Shown here piece by piece: positions 24,081 to 33,709 of a stretch of 64,000 bases of DNA. A model generated the notes under the pieces. That model had not been told where the DNA came from, searched no databases, and worked only from the letters and a program-made list of their open reading frames with translations. Each line of letters begins with the position of its first letter. Position 1 is the stretch's first letter. The stretch comes from Firmicutes bacterium AF25-13AC (GTDB taxonomy: Bacteria; Bacillota; Clostridia; Lachnospirales; Lachnospiraceae). The position numbers and the translations under genes were made by a program. The DNA lies in contig QUFP01000009.1 in the NCBI GenBank assembly GCA_003478935.1, positions 1 through 64,000 on the forward strand. Direction: 5' to 3'.

Positions 24081-26960
24081 TTATTGTACTACAATTTTAT
24101 TGTACTTATTTATTTCCTCCAGTGTCTTATTATATAATTCTTTTCCAGTGTCACATGGTGTAAATGAGAATAGTCCAACCTGTGCATCATTTTCATTCTG
24201 TAATGCAATCATAATATATCCGCTTCCATCTTCTCTAAGAATAAATCCTGCACCTGTATTTGCATCTTTATAAAGATTCAGTGTCAAATCTGCATCACTT
24301 TGTTTTAAGCTTAGTGTCAAAAAGCTAAATCCCATCTCATACAAACCTTCTCCAAATCCACCTGCAGGATATGGCTGTGCATTTTCGATAAGTAAATGTG
24401 CCATCTCATGAAGCGGTTTATCCTCGCGATTTTCTTCAAGATTTATTGATTGATAATCGCTCATTGTTGTCAGGCCAGTGTTCCATTGAAGCAGCCAGGA
24501 ATCTCCATCTTCCTTATATAATTGATTGAAACTCTCTATTACTTTTTCTGTTTCAGCACTTGATTGATCTAACAGCTCGCGATACAAAATCACCATTTCC
24601 GGTTCGCCCTCAAATGATAGTTCACATTCATCACTCGTAATTGTCATTTGAGCTTTTATCTGATTTGCATAGCGCTTTTCTTCTGTATCTAGCCATGTAC
24701 CGCGCTCCATACAAATCTCTCGATAACGTCTCTGCATTGCTAGCTCTAATGTTGCAGCCTGCTTGCCAGCCCATCTGTAAGAAATATTTTCATTTCCTTC
24801 TTTTGTTCCACCCAAAATCTGATTTGTTTTATTAGTGCTGTTCATTTTGCTGAAGATAGCATCACGATCATTATCAGCAATCTTATAATCCAGTCTTGTT
24901 ACACCAACCTCTGCATCTACTGTTGCAACAACAGATGTCTTACTTTGCCAGATATATACATCTGAAATCTCTACAATAGTTTTACTTTCATCTTCAGAAA
25001 TAATTTCAGCTGCATCGCCATACCATTTCTTTAAATCATCTACTGTCCAACTCCAACGCGGACCTCCTGTCGGAATTAACCAACCAGATGTGTTAAGATT
25101 TGCTGACGCTTCAGTTGAATTTACTGTTTGTGACCCAGCTACTGCAAAGTCAATTGGACTTACAACAAAACTTTCTTCAGACAATGTAACTGGATGTTCA
25201 TTTTTTTCATCTGTTGGCGTTAACGCATACTCACTAGGCTTATTATAATATGTCCTCTTGTTTTCATCATCTGCTTTTTTGTAAGATGCCTCACTCCAAA
25301 TTAACTCATTGCTCTCATTTTGTGTCAGCATCATCACTTTTGATTTTTGGTTCATTTGTTCTTGTGCATCAAAATCCCAATAAAACGACATATCTGTAAG
25401 TCTTGCAACACCAATCATATTTGCATAAAAACTATCACCACCAACCTTAGCTCTTGCAGTAAAATAGACCTCGTAAACTCCATCATCATCCAAATCTGCA
25501 AGTGCACTGCTTAGCATATCTACATCAGATGTCATAATAAATTTTCCAATTGCAAGCTGAGGAAGTGTCATAAGCTGATTCTGCCAAGTTAAATATACCC
25601 GCTCATTTAATCCATCGCGAAATAGTTTAATACCGCTGTCTTTCATCCACTCTGGTGTAATCTGCGCAATACATTCCTTGTCAAGCAGCCCAAATGTCTC
25701 ACAAAACTCCTCCACGTCATCCGTTATTGGTATCTGCTCATACACATCCACTGCTGCAAGTACTGGAAGTGCCGTCTGCTTTGCAGTATTAGTCTGAGTT
25801 TCGCTTTTAGCTGTACTTTCTCCTCCAAAGCATAATGCTGCTGCATTTAACATAAGCACTGCTGCAAGTACTACACTTGCCATCTTTGTTTTCTTTTTAT
25901 TAAGCATCATACGCAGCCTCCTTTCTGTATCAGATTTTCCTGATACCATTGTTGATGCTGCTGTCATACCAAAATTTTTTTTATCCGACACAGCATCAAC
26001 TAGTGTCTTTGCATACAAAAATTTATTTTCCCACCCAATTGTTTCTAGTGTTCCTTCATCACATGCCATCTCACAGTCTCTTTTTGATTCTGCCGCTGCC
26101 GCCCACACCAGTGGATTCCACCACCAGACTGCAACACAAAGGCTTCTCATTACAGACCAAATATGATCTTTGTGCTGATAATGGCATATCTCATGCTGAA
26201 GAATCATCAAAATTTGATCGTCCTTCAGTTTCGTCTCCTCCTTCAGATAAATTGCTGGATGAATGATTCCAAACAAACATGGTGACGATAATCCACTTAC
26301 CTGATAAACTAGTAGTTTTCTACTACTATCTATCTGTTTTCTGCTTCGCATTAGCATATGATAAAAACGCATATTTACGATAGCAAACCAACATCCTGCA
26401 GCAATGCTGCCATAAAGCCAGATGGCTGGAGCTATACTTATTAGTTGAGCTATTATACTGTGGAATATGTTAGAATTGCTATCTTTTGACTGTGAATTTT
26501 CTTCAGGCTGTTGTGCCGTTGTCTCCTTTCCTGGCTGATTGAAAACATTATGTCCAAGTGTAATTTTGAGATTTTCTGTCTGATTTATTTCCTGTTCATT
26601 CTGTTGTCCCATATTGACATTCTGATTTTTCACGTTTCCTGTATAATCATTCTTCGTGCGATCTGTATTACTCGCATCTCCTACACCTGCATTCTGTCCA
26701 TTTTCCATTCCGAGTTCTGCATTTGAATCCACCTTGTCCACTTTAGTTCCACTCGTATTTTGAAACATCTGTCTGGACACTTCTGTAATATTATGCACTA
26801 GCTGCTGATTATTCCATAGTGTCACTGGGCAAAGCAGACGAATCATCACAACTGCCCAAAGTGCATATCGAAACCTGCTGCTGATTCTCATTCCAAAAAC
26901 TTTGCGTATTGCAAAGATCATCACGATCAGAATACTGGAACCAACTATCCAATCTGTCAT
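24081..26960 (-). CDS. BlaR1/MecR1-like M56 membrane metallopeptidase with large ectodomain
   Basis: A 959-residue protein. The N-terminal membrane part has helices at about 4-24, 32-50, 165-195 and 358-376. An M56 peptidase motif HEICH lies at 256-260, with CEMACDEG following. In BlaR1 this cytosolic-facing protease inactivates BlaI. After the last helix comes an extracellular region of about 580 residues that shows no penicillin-binding SxxK or KTG motif, so beta-lactam sensing is not supported. A long low-complexity Asn/Gln-rich loop lies between helices 2 and 3. It overlaps the upstream blaI-like gene by 4 bases. The signal it detects is unknown. Confidence 0.85.
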   Translation of the reverse strand: MTDWIVGSSILIVMIFAIRKVFGMRISSRFRYALWAVVMIRLLCPVTLWNNQQLVHNITEVSRQMFQNTSGTKVDKVDSNAELGMENGQNAGVGDASNTDRTKNDYTGNVKNQNVNMGQQNEQEINQTENLKITLGHNVFNQPGKETTAQQPEENSQSKDSNSNIFHSIIAQLISIAPAIWLYGSIAAGCWFAIVNMRFYHMLMRSRKQIDSSRKLLVYQVSGLSSPCLFGIIHPAIYLKEETKLKDDQILMILQHEICHYQHKDHIWSVMRSLCVAVWWWNPLVWAAAAESKRDCEMACDEGTLETIGWENKFLYAKTLVDAVSDKKNFGMTAASTMVSGKSDTERRLRMMLNKKKTKMASVVLAAVLMLNAAALCFGGESTAKSETQTNTAKQTALPVLAAVDVYEQIPITDDVEEFCETFGLLDKECIAQITPEWMKDSGIKLFRDGLNERVYLTWQNQLMTLPQLAIGKFIMTSDVDMLSSALADLDDDGVYEVYFTARAKVGGDSFYANMIGVARLTDMSFYWDFDAQEQMNQKSKVMMLTQNESNELIWSEASYKKADDENKRTYYNKPSEYALTPTDEKNEHPVTLSEESFVVSPIDFAVAGSQTVNSTEASANLNTSGWLIPTGGPRWSWTVDDLKKWYGDAAEIISEDESKTIVEISDVYIWQSKTSVVATVDAEVGVTRLDYKIADNDRDAIFSKMNSTNKTNQILGGTKEGNENISYRWAGKQAATLELAMQRRYREICMERGTWLDTEEKRYANQIKAQMTITSDECELSFEGEPEMVILYRELLDQSSAETEKVIESFNQLYKEDGDSWLLQWNTGLTTMSDYQSINLEENREDKPLHEMAHLLIENAQPYPAGGFGEGLYEMGFSFLTLSLKQSDADLTLNLYKDANTGAGFILREDGSGYIMIALQNENDAQVGLFSFTPCDTGKELYNKTLEEINKYNKIVVQ

Positions 26961-27340
26961 TTTTCCTCCTCTCTAGCCTCCCGAATGATCTCATACAACT
27001 CATCAATTTCTGACTTTGAAAGTTTGCACTCATGCGCCATTGCCGACAGCATCATTCCAACGCTGCCATCATATACACGTTCCAAAAAGCTTCGCGTCTC
27101 TGCCTGTTCTGCTTCCTCCTTTTGCAGCACTGGATAATACTGCTGGTACTTTCCGCTGTCATCCATACGAATAACTCCTTTTGTACTCATGCGGCGAAGC
27201 ATTGTAAAAATCGTTCCTTTGCTCCATGCCGTATCATCCTGCATCGCTTCTACCATATCTCCGAGCGTCATCGGATGGTTCTCCCACAAAAGTTTCATCA
27301 GTTTCCATTCACCGTCAGATAAAACAATGTGCTTTGCCAT
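26957..27340 (-). CDS. BlaI/MecI/CopY-family transcriptional repressor
   Basis: A 127-residue winged-helix repressor: LSDGEWKLMKLLWENHPMTLGDMV, then SKGTIFTMLRRMSTKGVIRMDD, then a helical dimerisation tail. AAGGAGT precedes the ATG. In this family the M56 partner cleaves or inactivates the repressor after sensing a signal, and here that partner is the next gene with a 4-base overlap. It probably represses its own operon from the promoter just upstream. Confidence 0.93.
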   Translation of the reverse strand: MAKHIVLSDGEWKLMKLLWENHPMTLGDMVEAMQDDTAWSKGTIFTMLRRMSTKGVIRMDDSGKYQQYYPVLQKEEAEQAETRSFLERVYDGSVGMMLSAMAHECKLSKSEIDELYEIIREAREEEK

Positions 27341-27386
27341 TTTTACTCCTTCCTGTAGTTTAATCTAGTTTACTTGTGTCAACTTC

Positions 27387-27415
27387 ATAATAGCATAGCG
27401 GTATACATCTGTCAA
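27387..27415 (-). promoter_or_regulatory. Promoter of the BlaI-BlaR1-like operon
   Basis: Minus-strand TTGACA (27415-27410), a 17-base spacer and TATTAT (27392-27387) lie about 45 bases before the BlaI-like start. A second TTGACA and repeated TAGTTTA sequences just downstream may be part of the repressor site, but no clean TACA/TGTA dyad is seen. Confidence 0.65.
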
Positions 27416-27420
27416 CCATA

Positions 27421-27472
27421 TTTTTTAAAAAATACTGAGATATCTGCCCTACTATTGACAAATATCTCAGTA
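27421..27472 (-). terminator. Terminator of the 27513-27917 gene
   Basis: A perfect 11-bp inverted repeat TACTGAGATAT (27433-27443) / ATATCTCAGTA (27462-27472) is followed on the minus strand by TTTTTT. It separates the hypothetical gene from the BlaI promoter. Confidence 0.75.
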
Positions 27473-27512
27473 AATTATTGACTATCACAAAACAGTATTT
27501 TTACAGTTTCTT

Positions 27513-27917
27513 TTATTTTGCTGCCACAACTGGCTTAAAATCTGCTGTATCTGCGCAAAAATATCCGCCAAGCTTTTGTGTTATAAAAAGCATAATCTCT
27601 TTTGCTTTTTCATAATCCTCTGGACGAATTGTAGCTGCAAATACGGTACGAATGCCATTATGAAGCAAATAAGCATCGCCTTCGTCATCACCAAGTGTGC
27701 CTTCTAAATCTTCCATATCCAGTGTACCACTCTCTGGCAATGAAATTTCAAGTACACCTGCTGCCTCCCAATACTCAGCATTCTGCGCTTCATTAAACAG
27801 CTCATAGATTTTGCGAAGCGGCAATTCTTCTTTGTTTAAATACAGCCATTCACCTGGCATTTTGGCAGCCGGTTTCTTACTAGTTTTTCCGTCCTTTTTT
27901 AAATTTGAGTGTGCCAT
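27513..27917 (-). CDS. Hypothetical protein
   Basis: A 134-residue soluble protein I do not recognise. The first 20 residues are lysine-rich, followed by EWLYLNKEELPLRKIYELF, an acidic loop (EDLEGTLGDDEGDAY) and a predicted alpha/beta end with IRTVFAATIRPEDYEKAKEIMLFITQ. No membrane segment is visible. It has its own terminator. Its start follows AGGAGAAATTT, and it lies 59 bases from the end region of no other gene in the same operon, so it may be monocistronic. Confidence 0.7.
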   Translation of the reverse strand: MAHSNLKKDGKTSKKPAAKMPGEWLYLNKEELPLRKIYELFNEAQNAEYWEAAGVLEISLPESGTLDMEDLEGTLGDDEGDAYLLHNGIRTVFAATIRPEDYEKAKEIMLFITQKLGGYFCADTADFKPVVAAK

Positions 27918-27976
27918 AAATTTCTCCTATCAAACATTGTAACTGTTTATGAGGGTATCTATCTGACAGATCTCGA

Positions 27977-29971
27977 TTAATACAGCTTCTTCACTGATTC
28001 CTTAGCATCTGCAAACGGTCCTGGGATGACATCGACACCACGATGCGTTCCAAAATAGTCACTGTCAAATCGGATTGCAGTTCCATCAGGATTTTCAAAG
28101 CGTTCCTCTGGCTCAAATGCCTTTCCTAGCACATCTGAATCAATCATTCTATTTTTAAAGCCTTCGATCAGTTCGTATACGTTTGTATCCAGATAATAAC
28201 CGTCCTCTTTCTGAACAAGCTCTACGCGCACATCCTCACGTGCGACAGTTGATATCAGAGCATTGACATCCTTCTTACTTGGCTTTGCACCACCAAGATA
28301 AGCGTTGCCTTCAATCCATACTGGCAACTTTCCTTCGTGTGCGCCATAAAGTTTTGCCATATCAGCAGGCTTACTAAAATCAAACTGAGAAATCCACTCA
28401 TCATATGTCGGATACTCATCAAACATCCAGGTACCTGCTGCACGATTTTCTGTGTCAAATCCATCATCTGAATCGTGCATCGTTATAATATCATCTGATG
28501 GCCATTTCTGTACAAAGATATTATTATAGAAACGATCATCACCATGAAGTACGGTCATAAAGCCCATTACCTCAGTACGATGCGGCATATGATACGGTGT
28601 ATAACGCGGTCCTGTTCCTCCGCCCACACAAGTAAGTGCACCACAGATCAAATTGTGGACAAGTGCTACACCCTCTGTTGCAAAACGAAGACTTGCATCG
28701 GAAAGCATAATGTTATTATCAATCAATGTCGGGCCATGTCCAACTTCAACAAAGATATCCTGTGACATCATGCCGCCCTTTAATACAGACGCAAACGGCG
28801 GACGCTGATTATCATGCAGCAGGTTCTGGCTCAGTCTTGTTCCCTGTGCTTCCCAGTCACACCAAATACCCATTGTACAATGATGAATGTGATTGCGGCG
28901 CATTGTCACATCGATTGCAGCATGCATCTTAATTCCAGCAATCTCAGCACCGCCTAACTCCATCATGTTGTTGATATGATGAATATGGTTATCCTCAATA
29001 ATACTAAACACACCACCCATACGGCCTATGATTCCGCCCTGCTCGCAATGATGAATGTTGTTTCGGCGAATGATATGGCTTCCAACTTTTTCTTTCAACC
29101 AGCCATGATACTGACCACGACATACAGCATCACGCTCCATCTGTGTCGGGCTCTTTACATATTTTGTAGTAAAGTAATGGTCATTCTCTGGATCAAGATA
29201 TTTGCCAAGCGAAATTCCTGCACACTTGCTGTTTGAGATCTCGCAGTCCTCGATGATCCAACCCTTGCTCCAATGTGGTCCAATCATTCCATCCTGATAT
29301 GCAGCAGGCGGTGCCCATGTTGTTGCAGCCTTTGTCACAGTAAACCCGCTTACTGTAATATAGCCAACACCTGTCTTTGACGGCATAAAGCACTCACGTC
29401 TTACATTGATTTCTACATTTTCCTTGTTCGGGTCTGCTCCCTTAAAATTCGCATAAATAATAGTCTCATCTGTTTCCTGATCCTGTTCTGTATACCACTT
29501 GTAAACAGATTCCTCTGGAACCCAGCTGCACTCATAAACTTCGCCCTTAATACAATCCTCAAGCGAAGATGTCTCATACAATGCTCTGTCATTTAAATAA
29601 ACACATCCGGTATGCTTGTCTGCCTTGGCAAAATACCAATCACCATATACAAATGTAGTATACGGATTATATGCACCAAATGTACTGTTTGGCACTCGGC
29701 ATACCCATACATTGTCCTGATAATGCTTCCAACTGGTGATACGCTCTGCTCCGGTAATAACTGCTGCTAATGGCTCTGTACTCTTATATGTAATACGTGC
29801 ATCTGGCTCTCCTGCAAAAATAGGATCCACATACTCACGATATACACCAGGTGCTACAAGCACTGTATCACCTGGCTTTGCGACCTTTGCAGCCTCATTA
29901 ATACGGCGAAATGGCATTTTTTCAGTTCCATTTCCGTCACGTCCTGCATGAACATCAACATAAAGATTCAT
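27977..29971 (-). CDS. GH120-type beta-xylosidase (right-handed beta-helix glycosidase), cytoplasmic
   Basis: A 664-residue parallel beta-helix protein. Its motifs match GH120 beta-xylosidases such as XylC of Thermoanaerobacterium: VYREYVDP, NPYTTFVYGDW, EINVRRECF, AATTWAPP, GPHWSKGWIIED, AGIKMHAAID and WCDWEAQGTR. In that family the nucleophile is the Asp of LDWEAQG and the acid/base is the Glu of VFVEVSHG; here they are D372 and E409. They are 37 residues apart, against 23 as I recall for XylC, because of an insertion rich in Gly, Met and Ser. There is no signal peptide, so it should act on imported xylo- or related oligosaccharides. The ATG at 29971 follows AGAAAGGGG; the frame is open 18 codons further. 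Confidence 0.8.
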   Translation of the reverse strand: MNLYVDVHAGRDGNGTEKMPFRRINEAAKVAKPGDTVLVAPGVYREYVDPIFAGEPDARITYKSTEPLAAVITGAERITSWKHYQDNVWVCRVPNSTFGAYNPYTTFVYGDWYFAKADKHTGCVYLNDRALYETSSLEDCIKGEVYECSWVPEESVYKWYTEQDQETDETIIYANFKGADPNKENVEINVRRECFMPSKTGVGYITVSGFTVTKAATTWAPPAAYQDGMIGPHWSKGWIIEDCEISNSKCAGISLGKYLDPENDHYFTTKYVKSPTQMERDAVCRGQYHGWLKEKVGSHIIRRNNIHHCEQGGIIGRMGGVFSIIEDNHIHHINNMMELGGAEIAGIKMHAAIDVTMRRNHIHHCTMGIWCDWEAQGTRLSQNLLHDNQRPPFASVLKGGMMSQDIFVEVGHGPTLIDNNIMLSDASLRFATEGVALVHNLICGALTCVGGGTGPRYTPYHMPHRTEVMGFMTVLHGDDRFYNNIFVQKWPSDDIITMHDSDDGFDTENRAAGTWMFDEYPTYDEWISQFDFSKPADMAKLYGAHEGKLPVWIEGNAYLGGAKPSKKDVNALISTVAREDVRVELVQKEDGYYLDTNVYELIEGFKNRMIDSDVLGKAFEPEERFENPDGTAIRFDSDYFGTHRGVDVIPGPFADAKESVKKLY

Positions 29972-30195
29972 ATTTTTATTTTCCCCTTTCTGGTTTTTCA
30001 CGTGGCTTTCAGTGCTTTTTTTCAATCCTTTTTTTACCCGTTTTGCACTGTTTTTGCCTACCGCGAGTATACCATAGGATGATCAAAATGTCTCTATTTT
30101 TCTTCCTTTTTAAGAAGGTTTTAAAAAACAAATTTTTCTAGATTTCTCAATCAGGCAACCGATGTGGACAATACCGTATATCGAAGCCTCATGCC

Positions 30196-31803
30196 CTACC
30201 TGGTGGACATCCGATTGACTGCTTCGGTCACAATCTCTCCTCCTGCCTCATACCACTCTTGCACCAGCGTATCAAAATATGAAATATCGCTCTCTCCCAT
30301 TATAATGCGAATAAAGCCCTCTCGAAGAATGTCGTCTAATGTATCCCCATATTCAATCAGTTCCTGCGGCTGCTCGCCCCATAGCCCAGAGAGCACAACA
30401 CGGTCCTCCTTTATGATCTGATCGGCAATGCCGACACCACTTTTTGTTCCGTCAAACTGAACGGCATAGCCAACACAAGATAAATCCTTTTGTTCATTCC
30501 ATCGTTTGATGCCGTGATACACCTCAGCAGCACCACCCGTTTTTAATACCGACTCATCACCTGTCTCTAGCGCCTGTTGAATCATTTCATAGCGCTCATA
30601 GTCGCTTGTCGAATTGGTTACTGTAAATGGCGCTGTTGCATGCTGCATATTGTTTTGCGTATACTGGACAATCTCGTCATAACTCATCGTACCATCTTGA
30701 TAGGCATCATTTAGAATGTATACATAGTAATCAATTATTTTGATCACAGCTTCTGGATTTTTGCAGTTTCGATTCACAACAATATAGCCATTATTTTTGA
30801 AATTTCTCGGATAAACTGCCTTTTTTCCTGTGACTGTCGGAATCTCGCACGGCCAAAAACAGGCCTCCACCCCCTGACTTTTTACCTCATCTAACCCATA
30901 TACCCAGCCCCAAGCTGAGCGAAAAGTCATCGCACCTGCTTTTCCATCGGAGATATCTTTACTGACCGCATCGTTATTTAAGTTAGCAAAATCCTTTCGA
31001 AAAATGCCTTCTTGATACCACCTTTGCCAATCACAAAGCGCCTCCTTCATCTGATCGGTGACGGAGCCATACACAAGTGTCCCATCCTCTTGTCTTTGCC
31101 AAAAGCCAGGATACGCATCCCACGCAACTGCAAGATGATACAGTGAATCTAAATCTTCTCCAACTGCAAAACTATAGTTTCCAGAAAGCTCCTTCATACC
31201 AAGCAAAATTTCTTCAAGCTCGTCCACTGTCTTCGGATTTTCTTTTTTAAGCTCCTCCATCCAATCAGAACGAAGCCATAAAAGCTCTGGATGATAACCT
31301 GAACTTAGCTGAGGAATCGCATACAATCTATCATCTACAGTTGCCGTTTCTAAGACAGCCTCCTCTGCACTAAGAATGGACTTTAAGCGATCTGATCCCC
31401 ATGTTTCATAAACATCAGTTAAATCAGCTAGCATCCCAGCATTCTCAAGCCGCTTTAGCTGCTCTGTATTTACAACAAACACATCTGGAAGCTTTCCGGT
31501 TGCCATCGCAAGATTTAATTTGATGTCATAGTCGCTACTGACCCAGTCTGTTTTCACTGTTACATTTAGCACATTTTGAAAACTTCGCGTCCACAGATTG
31601 TCTGAAATGCTGTCTCCCGGATCAAAATGAAATGCAACCGCCCCAGTTCCTCGCACTGTCGTTATCGTTACGGGTGTGTCGTAGGGTTCTTTCCATTTTG
31701 GATCTGCTTCCTCTGCCAAAACTTTCGTAGACAAAGCACCTGTCAAAATGAGTCCTGCCACAAGTGCCTTTGACAGACAGCTATAAAAATGCACTGGTTT
31801 CAT
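30196..31803 (-). CDS. Extracellular sugar-binding protein (family 1, YtcQ/LipO-like)
   Basis: A 535-residue solute-binding protein of the ABC CUT1 type. A signal peptide (KALVAGLILTGALSTKVLA) is followed by an alpha/beta bilobed protein with ATGKLPDVFVVN and conserved W/Y-rich ligand loops. No lipobox cysteine is seen. No permease gene adjoins it; the nearest permeases are at 41978-43852. It starts divergent from yesMN-like genes, and a 17-bp motif shared with the permease operon lies 28-44 bases upstream. GH120 follows 224 bases downstream. It probably binds an oligosaccharide outside the cell and may also signal to the YesM-like kinase. Confidence 0.85.
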   Translation of the reverse strand: MKPVHFYSCLSKALVAGLILTGALSTKVLAEEADPKWKEPYDTPVTITTVRGTGAVAFHFDPGDSISDNLWTRSFQNVLNVTVKTDWVSSDYDIKLNLAMATGKLPDVFVVNTEQLKRLENAGMLADLTDVYETWGSDRLKSILSAEEAVLETATVDDRLYAIPQLSSGYHPELLWLRSDWMEELKKENPKTVDELEEILLGMKELSGNYSFAVGEDLDSLYHLAVAWDAYPGFWQRQEDGTLVYGSVTDQMKEALCDWQRWYQEGIFRKDFANLNNDAVSKDISDGKAGAMTFRSAWGWVYGLDEVKSQGVEACFWPCEIPTVTGKKAVYPRNFKNNGYIVVNRNCKNPEAVIKIIDYYVYILNDAYQDGTMSYDEIVQYTQNNMQHATAPFTVTNSTSDYERYEMIQQALETGDESVLKTGGAAEVYHGIKRWNEQKDLSCVGYAVQFDGTKSGVGIADQIIKEDRVVLSGLWGEQPQELIEYGDTLDDILREGFIRIIMGESDISYFDTLVQEWYEAGGEIVTEAVNRMSTR

Positions 31804-31830
31804 CGTGTTGCCTCCTTTTTACCAAACTTG

Positions 31831-31847
31831 TAATATTTTTGCACCTT
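31831..31847 (-). promoter_or_regulatory. 17-bp motif shared by two transporter promoters (candidate YesN site), copy 1
   Basis: TAATATTTTTGCACCTT occurs here, just upstream of the solute-binding gene, and again exactly at 43952-43968 upstream of the permease operon, in the same orientation relative to the genes. The divergent AraC-type response regulator is the obvious candidate to bind it. Confidence 0.5.
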
Positions 31848-31858
31848 TGGTTTCCTAA

Positions 31859-31887
31859 TTGACAATCGTTTTTCTGATTTTTATAAT
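31859..31887 (+). promoter_or_regulatory. Consensus promoter of the YesM/YesN genes
   Basis: TTGACA (31859-31864), a 17-base spacer and TATAAT (31882-31887) match the sigma-A consensus at all twelve positions. It lies 29 bases before the kinase start, so the sensor genes are likely expressed constantly at a good level. Confidence 0.85.
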
Positions 31888-31916
31888 GATATTAGTATAC
31901 CACAAAGGAGATCGAC

Positions 31917-33659
31917 ATGAAACAATCCAGTATCTTAAAACGACTTCAATTTTTCTTTCTCTTTTTGGTCTTTCCAGTGATTGTCATAGGCTTTTCTTTT
32001 CAATGGTATTCGCTTCACTCGATCCGAACTCATACGATTTCTTCTGCCCACGACCGAGTAAACGACCAACTGCAAAGCATTGATGAAAAGTTTTTGGAGA
32101 CCAACACGCTCGCTGCATCACTTTTGACAAACAGCCGTGTGCGCCGAATTTCCAATCCAAACGATCCAATGTCAACCTATGAGCGAATGAGTCAGGTAAA
32201 TTTTATCCGCGATACACTGTACAATATTCAGCTAAGCAATTCCTCTGTGAGTAACATCTGCCTTCATCTGCCTCTGCTTCATCTGACCTACAATCCGGAC
32301 AATGCCTATGATTATCCAACACAAACTGCCATCGGAAGTAGCACAGATTTGTCAGATGATGAGATTGATGTTCTTCTTTCCTTGCGCTACTTGCCAGAGC
32401 AGCTCAAAATGCACAATGGGAATTTCTCCTTTGTCCAGTATTCGTCATGGACAAATCCACATATCATTGTGGAGACGGTCTATTCCATTCCCGGGTTAGA
32501 AGAACTATTTGAAGATACACGCCTATATCCAAATTCGTACTATCTTCTTCAGATTGGTGAAAATTTTGTTTCTAATTTAGAGGAAGATGTTACAAAAACT
32601 ACGCTCACCGAGAGGGACAACCAATCTTTTGTTCATCTAAATGGGACGAAATACTGTCTACTTCGCTTTGAGCTAACAACCATCGGTGCCACCTATTTGC
32701 AATTAATTCCGACAAGCGAATTATTTCCAGGAATGGAATTTTCCGTTCAATACTGTATTCTCTATACAGCAGCTCTTTTGCTGTTTGCTCTTCTATTTGC
32801 TTTTACAACCTTTCGAATCATCAAAAAACCGATTGACGATTTGTCTGCCACCTTTATCAAACTGCGCGATCGCCATTTTGATATTCGAATTGATGGTCCA
32901 AATTTGGTTGAGTTCGTTCCTCTCTACGACAGCTTTAACGAAATGGCCGAGCAGCTTGACGAGTTGATTCAAAAAGAATTTCAACAGACACTTCTTCTTG
33001 AAAAGGCACAGCTAAAACAGCTTCAGGCACAGATCAATCCGCACTTTTTATACAACAGCTTTTTTACGCTGAACCAGATGATCGCACGCGATATGAAAGA
33101 GCCTGCAAAAGAACTTTCCCGTGAGCTCGGTGTCTATTTTCGCTTTCTGACAAGAAATACAAGCGATGAGGTGCCACTTTCGGATGAATACGAGCATGCC
33201 CGCGTCTATGCTGACATTCAAGGCTTTCGCTTTGATGGGCGCATCAAAGTTGAGATGGATGAGCTTGATCAGCAGTTAGCCCAAATCACCGTGCCAAGAC
33301 TGATCTTGCAGCCTCTTCTTGAAAACGCATTTGGACATGGGCTAAAACAAAAAATCCGCGGTGGGCTGTTAAAGGTGACAATCCAAGCAGACGAAGAACT
33401 TGTACATATTTTTGTTGAAGACAATGGAGAGGAATTGTCCGATGCACAATTAGAAACCATGCAAGAGCAGATATCTCAGGTGACAAGTGGTTCCCTTTCA
33501 GTTGAGACAACCGGCCTTTTAAATATTGCGAGAAGATTGCAGCTCTATTTCTCAATTGAACATGCGCTGACCATCACCCGCTCCCCTTTGGGCGGCTTAA
33601 AAATCACACTGACTCTGCCGCGCAAACAGATGCCTGCTCCCCCAAAAGCGTCAAAGTAA
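31917..33659 (+). CDS. YesM-type sensor histidine kinase
   Basis: A 580-residue membrane kinase. Transmembrane helices at about 12-33 and 277-297 flank an extracellular sensor domain. A HAMP linker follows (about 300-352), then a His_kinase domain with QAQINPHFLYNSFF carrying the phosphorylated His, and an ATPase domain with LQPLLENAFGHG and a degenerate G-box. Kinases of this family sit beside AraC-type response regulators and sugar transporters and sense sugars, often through a binding protein. AAAGGAG precedes the ATG, and the regulator gene follows 50 bases on. Confidence 0.93.
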   Translation: MKQSSILKRLQFFFLFLVFPVIVIGFSFQWYSLHSIRTHTISSAHDRVNDQLQSIDEKFLETNTLAASLLTNSRVRRISNPNDPMSTYERMSQVNFIRDTLYNIQLSNSSVSNICLHLPLLHLTYNPDNAYDYPTQTAIGSSTDLSDDEIDVLLSLRYLPEQLKMHNGNFSFVQYSSWTNPHIIVETVYSIPGLEELFEDTRLYPNSYYLLQIGENFVSNLEEDVTKTTLTERDNQSFVHLNGTKYCLLRFELTTIGATYLQLIPTSELFPGMEFSVQYCILYTAALLLFALLFAFTTFRIIKKPIDDLSATFIKLRDRHFDIRIDGPNLVEFVPLYDSFNEMAEQLDELIQKEFQQTLLLEKAQLKQLQAQINPHFLYNSFFTLNQMIARDMKEPAKELSRELGVYFRFLTRNTSDEVPLSDEYEHARVYADIQGFRFDGRIKVEMDELDQQLAQITVPRLILQPLLENAFGHGLKQKIRGGLLKVTIQADEELVHIFVEDNGEELSDAQLETMQEQISQVTSGSLSVETTGLLNIARRLQLYFSIEHALTITRSPLGGLKITLTLPRKQMPAPPKASK

Positions 33660-33709
33660 CTTACCTTTCATCCAGCCTCTAAAATATTTGATTCAAAGGA
33701 GTTTTTATT

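Noticed and set aside
24081-27340. A beta-lactam resistance system (BlaR1-BlaI)
   Set aside because: The pair lacks a penicillin-binding sensor domain and no beta-lactamase or PBP2a gene is nearby.
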